Source: Gammaproteobacteria bacterium UBA3532
Lineage (GTDB): Bacteria; Pseudomonadota; Gammaproteobacteria; Enterobacterales; UBA3532
NCBI GenBank assembly: GCA_002376965.1
Contig: DFOV01000221.1
Span: 1 to 12,005, forward strand
Direction of reading: 5' to 3'
Length of the DNA: 12,005 bases
Shown piece by piece: positions 1 through 7,874 of this stretch; position 1 is the first letter of the stretch, and every line of letters begins with the position of its first letter. The notes beneath the pieces were generated by a model. It searched no databases, was not told the DNA's origin, and worked only from the letters and a program-made list of their open reading frames with translations. A program made the position numbers and the translations under genes.

Positions 1-1
1 G

Positions 2-484
2 CGCCAACATCAAAAATCATACCCGATACTTATTTTAACAGCGCGGGATCGCTGGCAGGAAAAAGTCGAAGGATTGAATGCCGGGGCCGATGACTATTTG
101 ACCAAACCCTTTCACGCCGAAGAGCTTGGCGCACGTCTAAATGCGTTAATTCGCCGTTCGGCAGGTCAGAGCCAACCCGTATTAAATTTTGGCCCAGTAT
201 CCATTGACACCACCAAGCAGTCAGTTGCCTTAAACGGCTCATCAATAAAACTTACCGCTTACGAGTACAAACTGATTGAATTACTGGCATTACATCCGGG
301 TACCGTCTTTTCCAAAACATCGATCACCGAGCATATATACGACCAGGACTTTGATCGGGATAGCAATGTTATCGAAGTGTTCATTCGGCGCCTGCGTAAG
401 AAGCTGGATCCTGAAAATCAGTATCAGCTAATCGAAACCATACGAGGCCAGGGCTATCGTATCAATGAATCGTCACAGGGATAG
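2..484 (+). CDS. PhoP-like (OmpR family) response regulator, 5' truncated by window edge
   Basis: DNA-binding response regulator of a two-component system. The reading frame is open from the first bases, so the start lies outside the window. About 160 residues are visible, against roughly 220-225 for the family, so about 60 N-terminal residues, including the phospho-acceptor Asp, are missing. What remains is the end of the receiver domain (PILILTARDRWQEKVEGL, then GADDYLTKPF with the conserved Lys) and a full winged-helix output domain with typical OmpR-family features (LTAYEYKLIELLALHPG, VFIRRLRKKL, IETIRGQGYRI). The receiver wording resembles PhoP of enterobacteria and Pseudomonas, and the next gene encodes a PhoQ-like kinase 11 nt downstream, so the two very likely form one operon. 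Which ligand or regulon it serves cannot be told from this. A TTG at 74 could be read as a start, but that would cut the receiver domain in half and is not credible. Confidence 0.93.
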   Translation, partial: RQHQKSYPILILTARDRWQEKVEGLNAGADDYLTKPFHAEELGARLNALIRRSAGQSQPVLNFGPVSIDTTKQSVALNGSSIKLTAYEYKLIELLALHPGTVFSKTSITEHIYDQDFDRDSNVIEVFIRRLRKKLDPENQYQLIETIRGQGYRINESSQG

Positions 485-495
485 CCAAAAACAGC

Positions 496-1800
496 GTGTC
501 GTCTCTTAAAAGCCGAATCGTTCTTATCGCCAGCCTGGTCATATTATTGTTCATTGTGATCACCGGCGTAATTATAGAAAGAGCCTATATCGCGGGACTC
601 AAGGCAGATATTCGCGAGCAAGCAGAACTTCATGTGTATAATCTGCTGGCCGTTGCTGAACCGTTATCGTCAAAGTTGTGGCTGCCAGAGGAACTGGCTT
701 CTCCGCGCTTTAATCAGCCAGGCTCCGGTCTCGTTGCGGCAGTGGGCCAAGCAGGAAATTTATGGCATAGCAAGTCGGCTCTCGGCGACAATCTACCCAA
801 GCTTCCCTCTCTCCAAGAGGGTAAGTCGCGATTCGTCGAGCTAGCAACGAAGCAGCAGCAGTGGTTTGTTTACTCATTTGGTACAACCTTTGTAGGAACA
901 CACGCCAACATTGCCGTTACCATCCATATTTTGGAAAGCGATCATAGCTATTGGCAACAACTCTCTTCCTACCGCAACCAGCTATGGCCATGGCTAATGA
1001 TGCTGGGAATTTTGTTGCTTGGGGTTATTTGGGCAGGTCTTTGGTGGGGCTTTCTTCCGCTGTCCCAGCTATCGACTCAACTTGACCTGGTCGAGCAAGG
1101 ACAGCAAGATAAAGTATCAGGACAATACCCAAAAGAATTTCAGCGCCTAACCTCGCACTTAAACGCTTTTATCGAAAGTCAGGCAGCACAAAAACAACGC
1201 CACCGACAGCGACTCGATGACCTGGCTCACACCTTAAAAACCCCACTAGCGGTGCTAACAGCAGAGTTAAACCATGCCCCCAAACCGATACAAGACCAGT
1301 TATTTAGAATGAACCAGGTGATTACTCACCAGCTCCAGCGAGCGGTTTCTGGCGGGCCCAGTCCGTTTCGCAAGAATTTGCCGATTGAGCCACTCATCCA
1401 ATCACTTCGCGATGCCATGGAAAAGATTTATCGCGACAAAAATATAGATATCAAACTAAAGGTAGCGCCGGGTTGTGTATTTAATGGCGAAGAAGCGGAC
1501 ATTATGGAGGTGCTGGGTAACCTTATTGACAATGCCTGCAAAGCTTGCGCTTCTAAGGTTTGTATTGAGGCCGTACAGTCTGAAAAACGCTTAACCATTC
1601 AAATAGGCGATGACGGCCCAGGCATACCTGAATCGGCCAGTCAGCATATTCTTAACCGCGGGCAGCGCTTGGATAGCTATGAACAAGGCCAAGGTATTGG
1701 ACTGGCGATGGTGGCAGAAATGGTTGAGCAATATCAAGGCAGGCTAAGCCTCGATACAAGCCCACTTGGAGGGGCTCTATTCCGCCTTGAATTTGATTAG
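496..1800 (+). CDS. PhoQ-like sensor histidine kinase
   Basis: Inner-membrane sensor kinase of 434 residues, the expected partner of the upstream PhoP-like regulator. Visible order: transmembrane helix 1 at about 7-27; a periplasmic sensor region at about 28-160; transmembrane helix 2 at about 162-184; a HAMP-like linker; the dimerisation/phospho-acceptor helix with DDLAHTLKTPLAVL (His245); N box GNLIDNACKAC (342-351); G1 box GDDGPGIP (371-378); and G2 box GQGIGLAM (398-405). The HxLKTPLAVL and NLIDNACK wording, together with GQRLDSYEQGQGIGLA, is characteristic of the PhoQ group rather than of EnvZ or QseC. The start is GTG at 496, with AGGGA at 477-481, inside the end of the previous gene and about 14 nt away, which is a rather long spacing. 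All catalytic residues are present, so it should be active. Assignment to PhoQ itself (Mg2+/cationic peptide sensing) is an inference from the kinase core, because the periplasmic region is too divergent to judge by eye. Confidence 0.92.
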   Translation: MSSLKSRIVLIASLVILLFIVITGVIIERAYIAGLKADIREQAELHVYNLLAVAEPLSSKLWLPEELASPRFNQPGSGLVAAVGQAGNLWHSKSALGDNLPKLPSLQEGKSRFVELATKQQQWFVYSFGTTFVGTHANIAVTIHILESDHSYWQQLSSYRNQLWPWLMMLGILLLGVIWAGLWWGFLPLSQLSTQLDLVEQGQQDKVSGQYPKEFQRLTSHLNAFIESQAAQKQRHRQRLDDLAHTLKTPLAVLTAELNHAPKPIQDQLFRMNQVITHQLQRAVSGGPSPFRKNLPIEPLIQSLRDAMEKIYRDKNIDIKLKVAPGCVFNGEEADIMEVLGNLIDNACKACASKVCIEAVQSEKRLTIQIGDDGPGIPESASQHILNRGQRLDSYEQGQGIGLAMVAEMVEQYQGRLSLDTSPLGGALFRLEFD

Positions 1801-1818
1801 AGCTGCGCTTAACTGAAT

Positions 1819-2460
1819 TTAGATCAGATTTTGTTTTGCGGCTTTAACGACACAGGCCGTTCGGTTATTGACTTGTAACTTGCGAAACACGGATTCTAGG
1901 TGCGATTTCAGAGTCGACTTGGAAATAAATAGCCTTTCCTCAATGTCTCGATTACTCATTCCCTCGGCCAAAAGCCGCAAAACCTCAACTTCTCTTCCGG
2001 TTAACCCTGCTTCAGGTTTCGACTCAGGTTGCTCCAGTTGCGATTGAGACAGGCTGCTCAGTGCCAGCTCCGATGGGTAAAATGGTTTGCCTTCGATAAT
2101 CTGACGCACAGCGCCAATTAATCGCGCATTGTCAAAGGTTTTGGGAATAAAGCCAAAGGCACCTGAGTCTTTGGCTTTTTCGACCAGTTCATAACGGGTA
2201 TCGGCAGATATCATGACAACTGGCAAACCAAAATATTTGGCTTTAAATTGGCCAAGTAATGAAAGCCCATCGGTTCCTGGAAGGTGAATATCCAATATGA
2301 CCAAGTCGTAGTTCTTTTGCTGCAGCTTATCAAAAGCTTCGGTCGGATGGTGAGCAACATCCACCTCGCTGTGCAATTCCAGATTGGATAAGGCCATCGC
2401 CAACCCATGAGAAAAAATGGGATGATCATCAACAATAAGAATACTCACCTTATCAGTCAT
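1819..2460 (-). CDS. Orphan NarL/LuxR-type response regulator
   Basis: Two-domain transcription regulator of 213 residues, the normal length for the NarL/FixJ class. The receiver domain (about 5-122) has the acidic pair D11-D12 in ILIVDDHP, phospho-acceptor D57 in VILDIHLPGTDG, S85 in VVMISAD and K107 in GFIPKTF. A short Gln/Ser/Pro-rich linker follows, then a LuxR helix-turn-helix at about 152-213 (LTGREVEVLRLLAEGMSNRD, ISKSTLKSHLESVFRKL). No histidine kinase of the matching class lies in the window; the PhoQ-like kinase is convergent and belongs to the OmpR-type regulator before it. The gene starts 18 nt after the stop of the MsrAB gene on the same strand, so the two are probably co-transcribed. 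Its stop is separated from the convergent kinase stop by only 18 nt, with no recognisable hairpin terminator between them. The target genes and cognate kinase are unknown. Confidence 0.93.
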   Translation of the reverse strand: MTDKVSILIVDDHPIFSHGLAMALSNLELHSEVDVAHHPTEAFDKLQQKNYDLVILDIHLPGTDGLSLLGQFKAKYFGLPVVMISADTRYELVEKAKDSGAFGFIPKTFDNARLIGAVRQIIEGKPFYPSELALSSLSQSQLEQPESKPEAGLTGREVEVLRLLAEGMSNRDIEERLFISKSTLKSHLESVFRKLQVNNRTACVVKAAKQNLI

Positions 2461-2478
2461 AACGCTTTCAAATTACCT

Positions 2479-3597
2479 TTATTTTTTTACATAAGGAACA
2501 AAGTCGGCATAGCCCTTTTCGTCCATCTCATCCAACGGAATAAAACGCAATGCCGCCGAGTTGATGCAATAGCGCAACCCTGTTGGCTCTGGCCCATCGG
2601 GAAAAACATGGCCAAGATGCGAGTCAGCAAATTTACTGCGTACTTCTGTACGCGTCATAAACAGCTTCCGGTCGGTCTTTTCAACAATTTCCACGCCTTG
2701 TATAGGCTGGGTAAAGCTCGGCCACCCTGTTCCCGAGTCAAACTTATCCGTTGAAGAAAACAACGGCTCGCCAGAAACAACGTCCACATAAATGCCCGGC
2801 GTTTTGTTGTCCCAATAGGCATTTTTAAACGGTGGCTCAGTGCCATCGCGCTGAGTCACTTTATATTCCATCGAATCAAGTGTTTGCTTCAGTTGCTGCT
2901 CACTGGGTTTAACATAGTTTTCTAAGCTACTCATACTAAAATCCTCTTTAACTGTCTCTTGTGATGGCATCTGTTCAGGATAGCTGCCCCAGACCCGCTC
3001 AATATACTGATCGCGGCCAGAACGATATCGATAGTATTTATACCGCAGAGGATTGGTTTTATAATAATCCTGATGATAGTCTTCCGCTCGGTAAAACAGC
3101 CCAAACGGCGCAATTTCGGTTACGATCGGTTGTTCAAAATGCCCTGATGCTTCAAGAGCTTGCTTTGATTGCATAGCCAATGCCTTTTGACGCTTATCGT
3201 GATAGTAAATGACAGAGCGATATTGGTTGCCTCGATCAACGAAAGACCCGCCAGCATCTGTTGGTTCAATTTGCCGCCAAAAAATATCCAACAAGCGCGC
3301 ATAGGAAATAATATTGGGATCATAGTGAACTTGTACAACCTCTGCATGGCCCGTTTTTCCTGTGGTCACCTGCTTATAACTTGGGTTCTCGACATGCCCT
3401 CCTGAATAACCGGAAATAACAGCGTGCACGCCAGCCTCTTTCTCAAACGGCGGCTCCATACACCAAAAACACCCACCACCAAAGGTCGCCACCTCTAGCC
3501 CTTCTTGCTGCTCCTTTTGTACGACGGGATTGGACAGCGACATGTAAGACATGGCAGACAGCAGGATTGCTACTGCAACGAAAATAATGGACTTCAT
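2479..3597 (-). CDS. msrAB: Exported bifunctional peptide methionine sulfoxide reductase MsrA-MsrB
   Basis: Repairs oxidised methionine in proteins: the MsrA half reduces the S-sulfoxide and the MsrB half the R-sulfoxide. The protein has 372 residues. A hydrophobic N-terminal stretch (about 4-20) after K2 looks like a Sec signal, so it should act in the periplasm. MsrA spans about 35-190, with the catalytic motif GGGCFWC (C43; C46 next in the motif), [12 protein letters not shown] and RGNQYRS. MsrB spans about 240-355, with DSGTGWPSF (287-295), HLGHVF and catalytic C344 in [11 protein letters not shown]. The zinc-binding CxxC pairs found in many MsrBs are absent. The usual resolving Cys in SGCGWPSF is Thr290 here, so only three cysteines (C43, C46, C344) exist in the protein. 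The MsrB half is therefore of the one-Cys type, and its reductant must come from elsewhere. Compared with Neisseria PilB there is no N-terminal thioredoxin domain. The start is supported by GGAG at 3605-3608, 7 nt upstream. It is followed by the response regulator gene. Confidence 0.96.
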   Translation of the reverse strand: MKSIIFVAVAILLSAMSYMSLSNPVVQKEQQEGLEVATFGGGCFWCMEPPFEKEAGVHAVISGYSGGHVENPSYKQVTTGKTGHAEVVQVHYDPNIISYARLLDIFWRQIEPTDAGGSFVDRGNQYRSVIYYHDKRQKALAMQSKQALEASGHFEQPIVTEIAPFGLFYRAEDYHQDYYKTNPLRYKYYRYRSGRDQYIERVWGSYPEQMPSQETVKEDFSMSSLENYVKPSEQQLKQTLDSMEYKVTQRDGTEPPFKNAYWDNKTPGIYVDVVSGEPLFSSTDKFDSGTGWPSFTQPIQGVEIVEKTDRKLFMTRTEVRSKFADSHLGHVFPDGPEPTGLRYCINSAALRFIPLDEMDEKGYADFVPYVKK

Positions 3598-3608
3598 AAG
3601 CTCACTCC
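3598..3608 (-). promoter_or_regulatory. Ribosome binding site of msrAB
   Basis: GGAG (plus-strand CTCC at 3605-3608) lies 7 nt before the ATG whose first base is 3597. It fixes the start that includes the signal peptide. Confidence 0.75.
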
Positions 3609-3627
3609 AGTTACAAAATAATGATGA

Positions 3628-3655
3628 CTTATAGCGCCGGATTAAATGAGCGCAA
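3628..3655 (-). promoter_or_regulatory. Candidate sigma70 promoter of msrAB-response regulator operon
   Basis: On the minus strand a TATAAG hexamer (3628-3633, five of six matches to the -10 consensus) is preceded by a 16-nt spacer and TTGCGC (3650-3655, three of six matches to -35). It lies about 30-60 nt before the msrAB start. The -35 is weak, which would fit a promoter needing an activator. This is a pattern match only. Confidence 0.35.
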
Positions 3656-3674
3656 AGGTCTTGTTTAAGACCTT
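3655..3674. promoter_or_regulatory. Perfect 8-bp palindrome upstream of msrAB, possible operator
   Basis: AAGGTCTT, four bases, then AAGACCTT: a perfect 8+8 inverted repeat. It abuts the upstream side of the candidate -35 box of msrAB, where an activator could bind. There is no T-run on either side, so it does not look like an intrinsic terminator for the protease gene that ends at 3750. The binding protein is unknown; the downstream NarL-type regulator is one candidate. The rest of the 3598-3749 gap shows nothing else recognisable. Confidence 0.4.
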
Positions 3675-3749
3675 ATGTCAGCTTATGCATTCAAGATCAC
3701 ATGGATATCACCCAAATATCACGTTTTTATCACATTCCAAACAGCGCAT

Positions 3750-5705
3750 TCAAACGGGCAAAGCTGGCATAGGGCAGCCCAAAGAGGCAGAAACGACGCG
3801 AATAAATAGAAACTCATCATGCGTCACTTTGCCATCCGCCGTCACGCAATCAATACACGCCTGCAATACTGGTCGTTTAGATAATGGAGCTAGCTGCGCC
3901 AATTTTCGCAGAGACTGATGTAAGCCGGACAAGGACGCCTCTGAAACATCTTCCAACACAGGCTCTTTCTGACCGAAAGAGCACATGTTCATTTGATACA
4001 TTTTTTTGGCTTCATCATCGCTACCACCAAAATGAACGCAGAACGACAAAGTATTTGCCAGCTCAGGCAAAACGTCGCTAAATCGATTTAAGGTAGACTT
4101 GGATTTTTTATTGTCGAGGTATTTTGCGATGATCACAATAAAAGCGTATTCCAACAGATCAACTTTTCCGTCGATATTGGCGAGCTTTTGGCAAGTTTTT
4201 AGTGTTAGTTTCAGAGCATCATTATCAAGATCCGTGAGCGACGGTTCAGCTATCTCCATCAAAGCGTAGTAGTGTTCAGACTCAAGCAATTGCGTCTCAG
4301 CCAACCAAAGAGCCATTTTCTCCGTATCAGCGCCAGCTGCTTCAACCAGCGACTTCACTTTCCCGGAAAGCTCTGCCCGATTCATGGCACAAAATAAGGT
4401 GTACAGCAAAGTCATCACGGTTTCGCTACTGCGCGCAGCTCCCAGTAGCACTGCTGGAAGTTGTTCATGCAGCGTTTGGGCGTGCTCGACCGCTTCTGGT
4501 GAAACAGTGCCGACCTGCTCTGGACTAATATTTAACGCCTCTTCGCCCCCACTCTCTGCTGCGCCTGCTTGGAAACCACTAACAGGCATTTCCATACCGC
4601 TCGCTGCATGAGCTTGAGCACGACGGGCTTTCTTGGCCGATGGTGAAATGCCTTGAACCATCGGATCGATCGCCTTTATCCGAGCTTCTAATGGTGGGTG
4701 GGTTGAAAAGGCTTTATTGAAAAAAGAGCCGACGCCATCGGCAAAATACATGTGACTGACTTCTTCAGCAGAAGGATGCTTGACTCTTGAGCCTGTTGAG
4801 TGGCGGAGTATCTTAAGCAACGCACCTTTGATACCGTTCTTATCGCGAGTGAACTGAACGGCAGAAGCATCGGCCAAAAACTCGCGCTGACGAGAAATTG
4901 CAGCCTTAATCAACTGCCCAGCCAACACACCGGCATAGCCTAATACCAGCAGCCCAATTCCCAGCAATGCTAGTTGGTTGCCGCCCTTACTATTCGACGA
5001 TCGGCTACTATACGAGCGACTGCCGTAGGATCGATGACGACCGCCACCAGAGTACATCATGATCCGACCAATCTGGCTAATCAATAAGATACCGGCGAGT
5101 AATCCCATCAGACGCAGATTAATCCGACAATCGCCATTCAATATGTGGCTAAATTCATGACCAATCACCCCCTGAAGCTCTTGTCTATTCAACGTTTCGA
5201 GCAGCCCCTCGGTCACCACTAACACGGTATTTTCCAAGGTGGTTCCTGCAACAAAAGCATTGATAGACGCCTCAGGCATGATATAGGTTGCAGGAACCGG
5301 TAGCCCCGCCGCAATAGCCATTTCCTCCACCACATTACGTAATTGCTTGTGTTTGTGATCGGTTGAATTAGGATCGAGAGGGATAGCGCCTACCATTTGC
5401 GCGATCTTTTTACCGCCTTTTCCAACCTCAACCCATTTAATCACCGAGCCAAGCGCCATAACACCCAAAGCACCAAGCGATACGTATATCCAAGCAGGGT
5501 GAGATAGGTAGTTTTCCAGCAACTGACCAAAGCTTAATGAACCAGAGTGGTTCACTTGTTGTTGATGAGAGTTGGTAATATACCCCAGCGTCAACATCAC
5601 TAACAGGTTTATACCAACCAGCAACAATGTCACCGCGATGCCAAAATAGACCACCAACACTTTGGTTTTCTTTCTGGCTTTATCCTGATGGCTGAAGAAA
5701 TCCAT
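3750..5705 (-). CDS. M48 family (HtpX-like) membrane metalloprotease with TerB-like C-terminal region
   Basis: Predicted zinc-dependent endopeptidase of the inner membrane, 651 residues, about twice the size of HtpX (near 290). Visible order: two N-terminal transmembrane helices (about 16-42 and 72-92); an M48 catalytic domain with zinc motif HEFSH (183-187) and the downstream ligand E275 in SRQREFLADASA; two more hydrophobic segments (about 197-217 and 245-268) separated by a Ser/Arg/Gly-rich loop; a linker rich in Ala, Gly and Glu (about 355-400); and a mainly helical C-terminal part. That part contains two short repeats of the form ANIDGKVDLLEY (509-520) and VTADGKVTHDEF (621-632), which resemble the helix-turn acidic motif of TerB-like domains. 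The TerB-like call is by eye. The start is supported by GGAG at 5713-5716, 7 nt upstream. The LemA gene lies 29 nt upstream on the same strand; LemA-M48 pairing is common in bacteria and suggests a shared role in membrane-protein or envelope quality control. Substrates are unknown. Confidence 0.9.
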   Translation of the reverse strand: MDFFSHQDKARKKTKVLVVYFGIAVTLLLVGINLLVMLTLGYITNSHQQQVNHSGSLSFGQLLENYLSHPAWIYVSLGALGVMALGSVIKWVEVGKGGKKIAQMVGAIPLDPNSTDHKHKQLRNVVEEMAIAAGLPVPATYIMPEASINAFVAGTTLENTVLVVTEGLLETLNRQELQGVIGHEFSHILNGDCRINLRLMGLLAGILLISQIGRIMMYSGGGRHRSYGSRSYSSRSSNSKGGNQLALLGIGLLVLGYAGVLAGQLIKAAISRQREFLADASAVQFTRDKNGIKGALLKILRHSTGSRVKHPSAEEVSHMYFADGVGSFFNKAFSTHPPLEARIKAIDPMVQGISPSAKKARRAQAHAASGMEMPVSGFQAGAAESGGEEALNISPEQVGTVSPEAVEHAQTLHEQLPAVLLGAARSSETVMTLLYTLFCAMNRAELSGKVKSLVEAAGADTEKMALWLAETQLLESEHYYALMEIAEPSLTDLDNDALKLTLKTCQKLANIDGKVDLLEYAFIVIIAKYLDNKKSKSTLNRFSDVLPELANTLSFCVHFGGSDDEAKKMYQMNMCSFGQKEPVLEDVSEASLSGLHQSLRKLAQLAPLSKRPVLQACIDCVTADGKVTHDEFLFIRVVSASLGCPMPALPV

Positions 5706-5734
5706 TGGACAGCTCCGTTATAGGAATCAAGGCT

Positions 5735-6322
5735 CTAGAAGCTGACTTTGACCGCTTTGCGATACTCAGGTGTTTCAATTTCCAGCTGCTGCGCCTCTTT
5801 AAAACCAGCCCGGCCAGCGACCATATTGTTTGGGAACTGCTCGCGGTAGGTATTGTAATTCATCACCGCATCGTTATACCCCTGACGAGCAAAAGACACC
5901 TTGTTCTCGGTGCTGGTTAGCTCTTCCATCAAATTATTCATGGTTTCGTTAGCTTTAAGGTCTGGGTATGCCTCAGCCAGGGCGAACATTTTGCCTAGTG
6001 CGCCAGTCAACATTTGCTCAGCCGCGGATAAAGCAACAATGGCCCCAGCATCATCGGGATGGCTGGACGCATTTTTGGTTGCCGCAGCAGCCTGGTTACG
6101 CGCACTGATAACAGCTTCTAATGTTTCGCGCTCGTGGGACATATAGGCTTTAGCCGTTTCGACCAGGTTGGGAATCAACTCATGGCGTCGAGTCAGCTGG
6201 ACATCAATCTGAGCAAATCCATTTTTAAAGCGGTTTTTTAGGGTGACCAGCTTGTTGTAGATGCTGACAATGTAAAATCCCAATACAGCGACAACAATTA
6301 AAAAAATCCATCCAGAACTCAT
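5735..6322 (-). CDS. lemA: LemA family protein
   Basis: LemA-family protein of 195 residues, the usual length. It has one N-terminal transmembrane helix (about 4-22, IFLIVVAVLGFYIVSIYN) followed by a long helical region with the family's conserved stretch: FKNGFAQIDVQLTRRHELI, then PNLVETAKAYMSHERETLEAV, SARNQA, and later ENKVSFARQGYNDAVMNYN and FPNNMVAG. LemA proteins are membrane-anchored with a helical bundle outside the cytoplasm, and their biochemical role is not settled. The ribosome binding site GGAGA lies about 6 nt before the ATG. It is the first gene of a two-gene unit with the M48 protease downstream. Frequent neighbourhood with M48 proteases is established for the family; that they act together here is inference. 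Confidence 0.95.
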   Translation of the reverse strand: MSSGWIFLIVVAVLGFYIVSIYNKLVTLKNRFKNGFAQIDVQLTRRHELIPNLVETAKAYMSHERETLEAVISARNQAAAATKNASSHPDDAGAIVALSAAEQMLTGALGKMFALAEAYPDLKANETMNNLMEELTSTENKVSFARQGYNDAVMNYNTYREQFPNNMVAGRAGFKEAQQLEIETPEYRKAVKVSF

Positions 6323-6376
6323 TTATCTTCTCCAGCAAAAAGTAATATGGAATCAATGGGCAACAAGCCCTTAAAC

Positions 6377-6382
6377 AGTATA
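6377..6382 (-). promoter_or_regulatory. Possible -10 box for the lemA-M48 operon
   Basis: TATACT on the minus strand, five of six matches to TATAAT, lies 55-60 nt before the lemA ATG. No good -35 hexamer sits 16-18 nt upstream, so this is weak. The 6323-6436 gap otherwise has only a 4-bp GGGC/GCCC stem at 6358-6370 without a T-run. I see no strong terminator for the amylase-type gene that ends at 6437. Confidence 0.2.
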
Positions 6383-6436
6383 GTCAAAGAGCGAATAACA
6401 CGACACCAAAGCATTGTATCTTATACCAGAGCCTGG

Positions 6437-7861
6437 TTATCTGCTCACTTTTAACACCGCGCCTGAGCGAGCAGGCAAGCGCCATTCGTTTTCCACTAAG
6501 TCTATCTCGCCCCATAAAACGGATAGCTCCGCGTCGGGTAAATTTTCTTGTGAAATCGACTTGGGTGAGTCAGCATTATTAGTAAGTACCAACAAATCAT
6601 CTTGCGCCAGTGTTCGTCTATATGCCAACACGTGGTCGTCAGAGTAAACCATCGTCATACTGCCGGTTCGAAGCGCTGGATGCTGGTGTCTAAGTTTTGT
6701 TAGCGATTGATAGTATTCCATTAGCTCAGTATCCCAGACCTCTTGCTGCCATGGCATTGGTTCACGACACTTCTCTTCAGGTGCTCCACCGGTCATTCCG
6801 ATCTCGTCGCCATAATAGATGGATGGCGCTCCTGGGTAGGTCAACAGCAACAATGCGCCAAGTTTCACCGCAGTTCGATCATTTCGTGCCAGGGTGATTA
6901 GACGCGGCATATCGTGACTATCAAGCAAGTTCATCTGGCAGGTCGTCACCTCCCAATGATACCAGTCCAATATTTCTTCAAGGCGTTTGGCATAATCTGC
7001 TCCACTGGTCGGAGCGACATCAAAGGGTCGATTTTCAACCAGCGACGTATCAAAGCGATCGCCCGCAACATAATTTAAGGTGGCATCGGTCCATTGGTAG
7101 TTCATCACCGCATCAAACTGATCGCCTTTAAGCCAGTGTTTAGCTTCTGACCAGATTTCGCCGACAATATATGCCTCAGGATTGACTTGCTTGACTCGCT
7201 GCCGAAAGCCCTCCCAAAAACCTTTCACCTTTATCTCAGAAGGTACATCCAATCGCCAACCGTCAATGCCTTTTTTTAACCAATATTCGGCGACAGAATA
7301 GATATACTCCTGCACCTGGGGGTTGGCGTGATTAAGTTTGGGCATATGGTGCAGGTTCCACCAGGCCCAATAGGTCGCCGGTTTTGAATGGTCATAGGCA
7401 TTCACCGGATATTTTTCGACAATGAACCAATCGCGATAAGGCGAGTCTTGCTGGTTTTCCATGATGTCAGCAAATGGTAAGAAGGTTGGCGCAACGTGGT
7501 TAAATACACCGTCAAAAACGACCCGCATATTACGCCGGTGCGCATCTTCTATAAGCTGCTCAGCCGCTTCATTGCCCCCGAGCATGGGATCAACTCGCAT
7601 GTAGTCATGGGTGTTGTAACGGTGGTTCGTCGTCGACATAAATATTGGGCACAGATAGAGAGCATTGGCACCCAAAGCCTGAATATGATCTAGCTGCTCT
7701 ATCACACCCCATAGATCACCACCTTTATAGCCAGAAGGCGTAGCTGGAGATTCCCAAGACTCGACCGGGAGTTGCTGCTTATCGCTCTTGGCAAAGCGAT
7801 CAGGGAAAATTTGATAAAAGATGGCATGTTTGACCCAATCGGGTGTAAGGATCACCGACAT
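6437..7861 (-). CDS. GH13 alpha-glucanase, cyclomaltodextrinase/neopullulanase type
   Basis: Cytoplasmic alpha-glucan hydrolase of 474 residues with no signal peptide. The (beta/alpha)8 barrel motifs are all present: region I DGVFNH (117-122), region V MPKLN (173-177), region II GWRLDVPSE with nucleophile D205, region III VGEIW with acid/base E235, and region IV LLDSHD with D317. The MPKLN motif is the signature of the neopullulanase/cyclomaltodextrinase group (GH13_20), and YQIFPDRFA near the N terminus fits. Members usually carry an N-terminal starch-binding-like domain and run to about 580 residues; this one begins directly at the barrel, so it lacks that domain. A C-terminal beta domain follows (about 400-474). 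Likely substrates are short maltodextrins or cyclodextrins; exact specificity cannot be read off. ATG at 7861 is chosen over an in-frame GTG at 7900 because GGAG (7871-7874) sits 9 nt before it. No transporter or maltose regulator is adjacent. Confidence 0.9.
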   Translation of the reverse strand: MSVILTPDWVKHAIFYQIFPDRFAKSDKQQLPVESWESPATPSGYKGGDLWGVIEQLDHIQALGANALYLCPIFMSTTNHRYNTHDYMRVDPMLGGNEAAEQLIEDAHRRNMRVVFDGVFNHVAPTFLPFADIMENQQDSPYRDWFIVEKYPVNAYDHSKPATYWAWWNLHHMPKLNHANPQVQEYIYSVAEYWLKKGIDGWRLDVPSEIKVKGFWEGFRQRVKQVNPEAYIVGEIWSEAKHWLKGDQFDAVMNYQWTDATLNYVAGDRFDTSLVENRPFDVAPTSGADYAKRLEEILDWYHWEVTTCQMNLLDSHDMPRLITLARNDRTAVKLGALLLLTYPGAPSIYYGDEIGMTGGAPEEKCREPMPWQQEVWDTELMEYYQSLTKLRHQHPALRTGSMTMVYSDDHVLAYRRTLAQDDLLVLTNNADSPKSISQENLPDAELSVLWGEIDLVENEWRLPARSGAVLKVSR

Positions 7862-7870
7862 AGTGAAGCA

Positions 7871-7874
7871 CTCC
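7871..7874 (-). promoter_or_regulatory. Ribosome binding site deciding the GH13 start
   Basis: GGAG on the minus strand, 9 nt before the ATG at 7861, decides for the shorter protein. Further upstream on the same strand a TATAGT hexamer (7899-7904) could be a -10 box, but no convincing -35 is present. Confidence 0.6.

Noticed and set aside
2407..2754. Plus-strand 115-codon open frame, and similar plus-strand frames across 2961-3405, 3646-4081 and 4384-4611
   Set aside because: They lie antisense to the response regulator, MsrAB and M48 genes (3646-4081 also covers the msrAB upstream gap), have no recognisable domains or ribosome binding sites, and look like shadow frames.
3655..3674. Palindrome as an intrinsic terminator of the M48 gene
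   Set aside because: No T-run follows on either strand, and it sits more than 75 nt past the stop, next to a promoter-like sequence.
6358..6370. GGGC-AACAA-GCCC hairpin upstream of lemA as a terminator
   Set aside because: The stem is only 4 bp, with no T-run on either strand.
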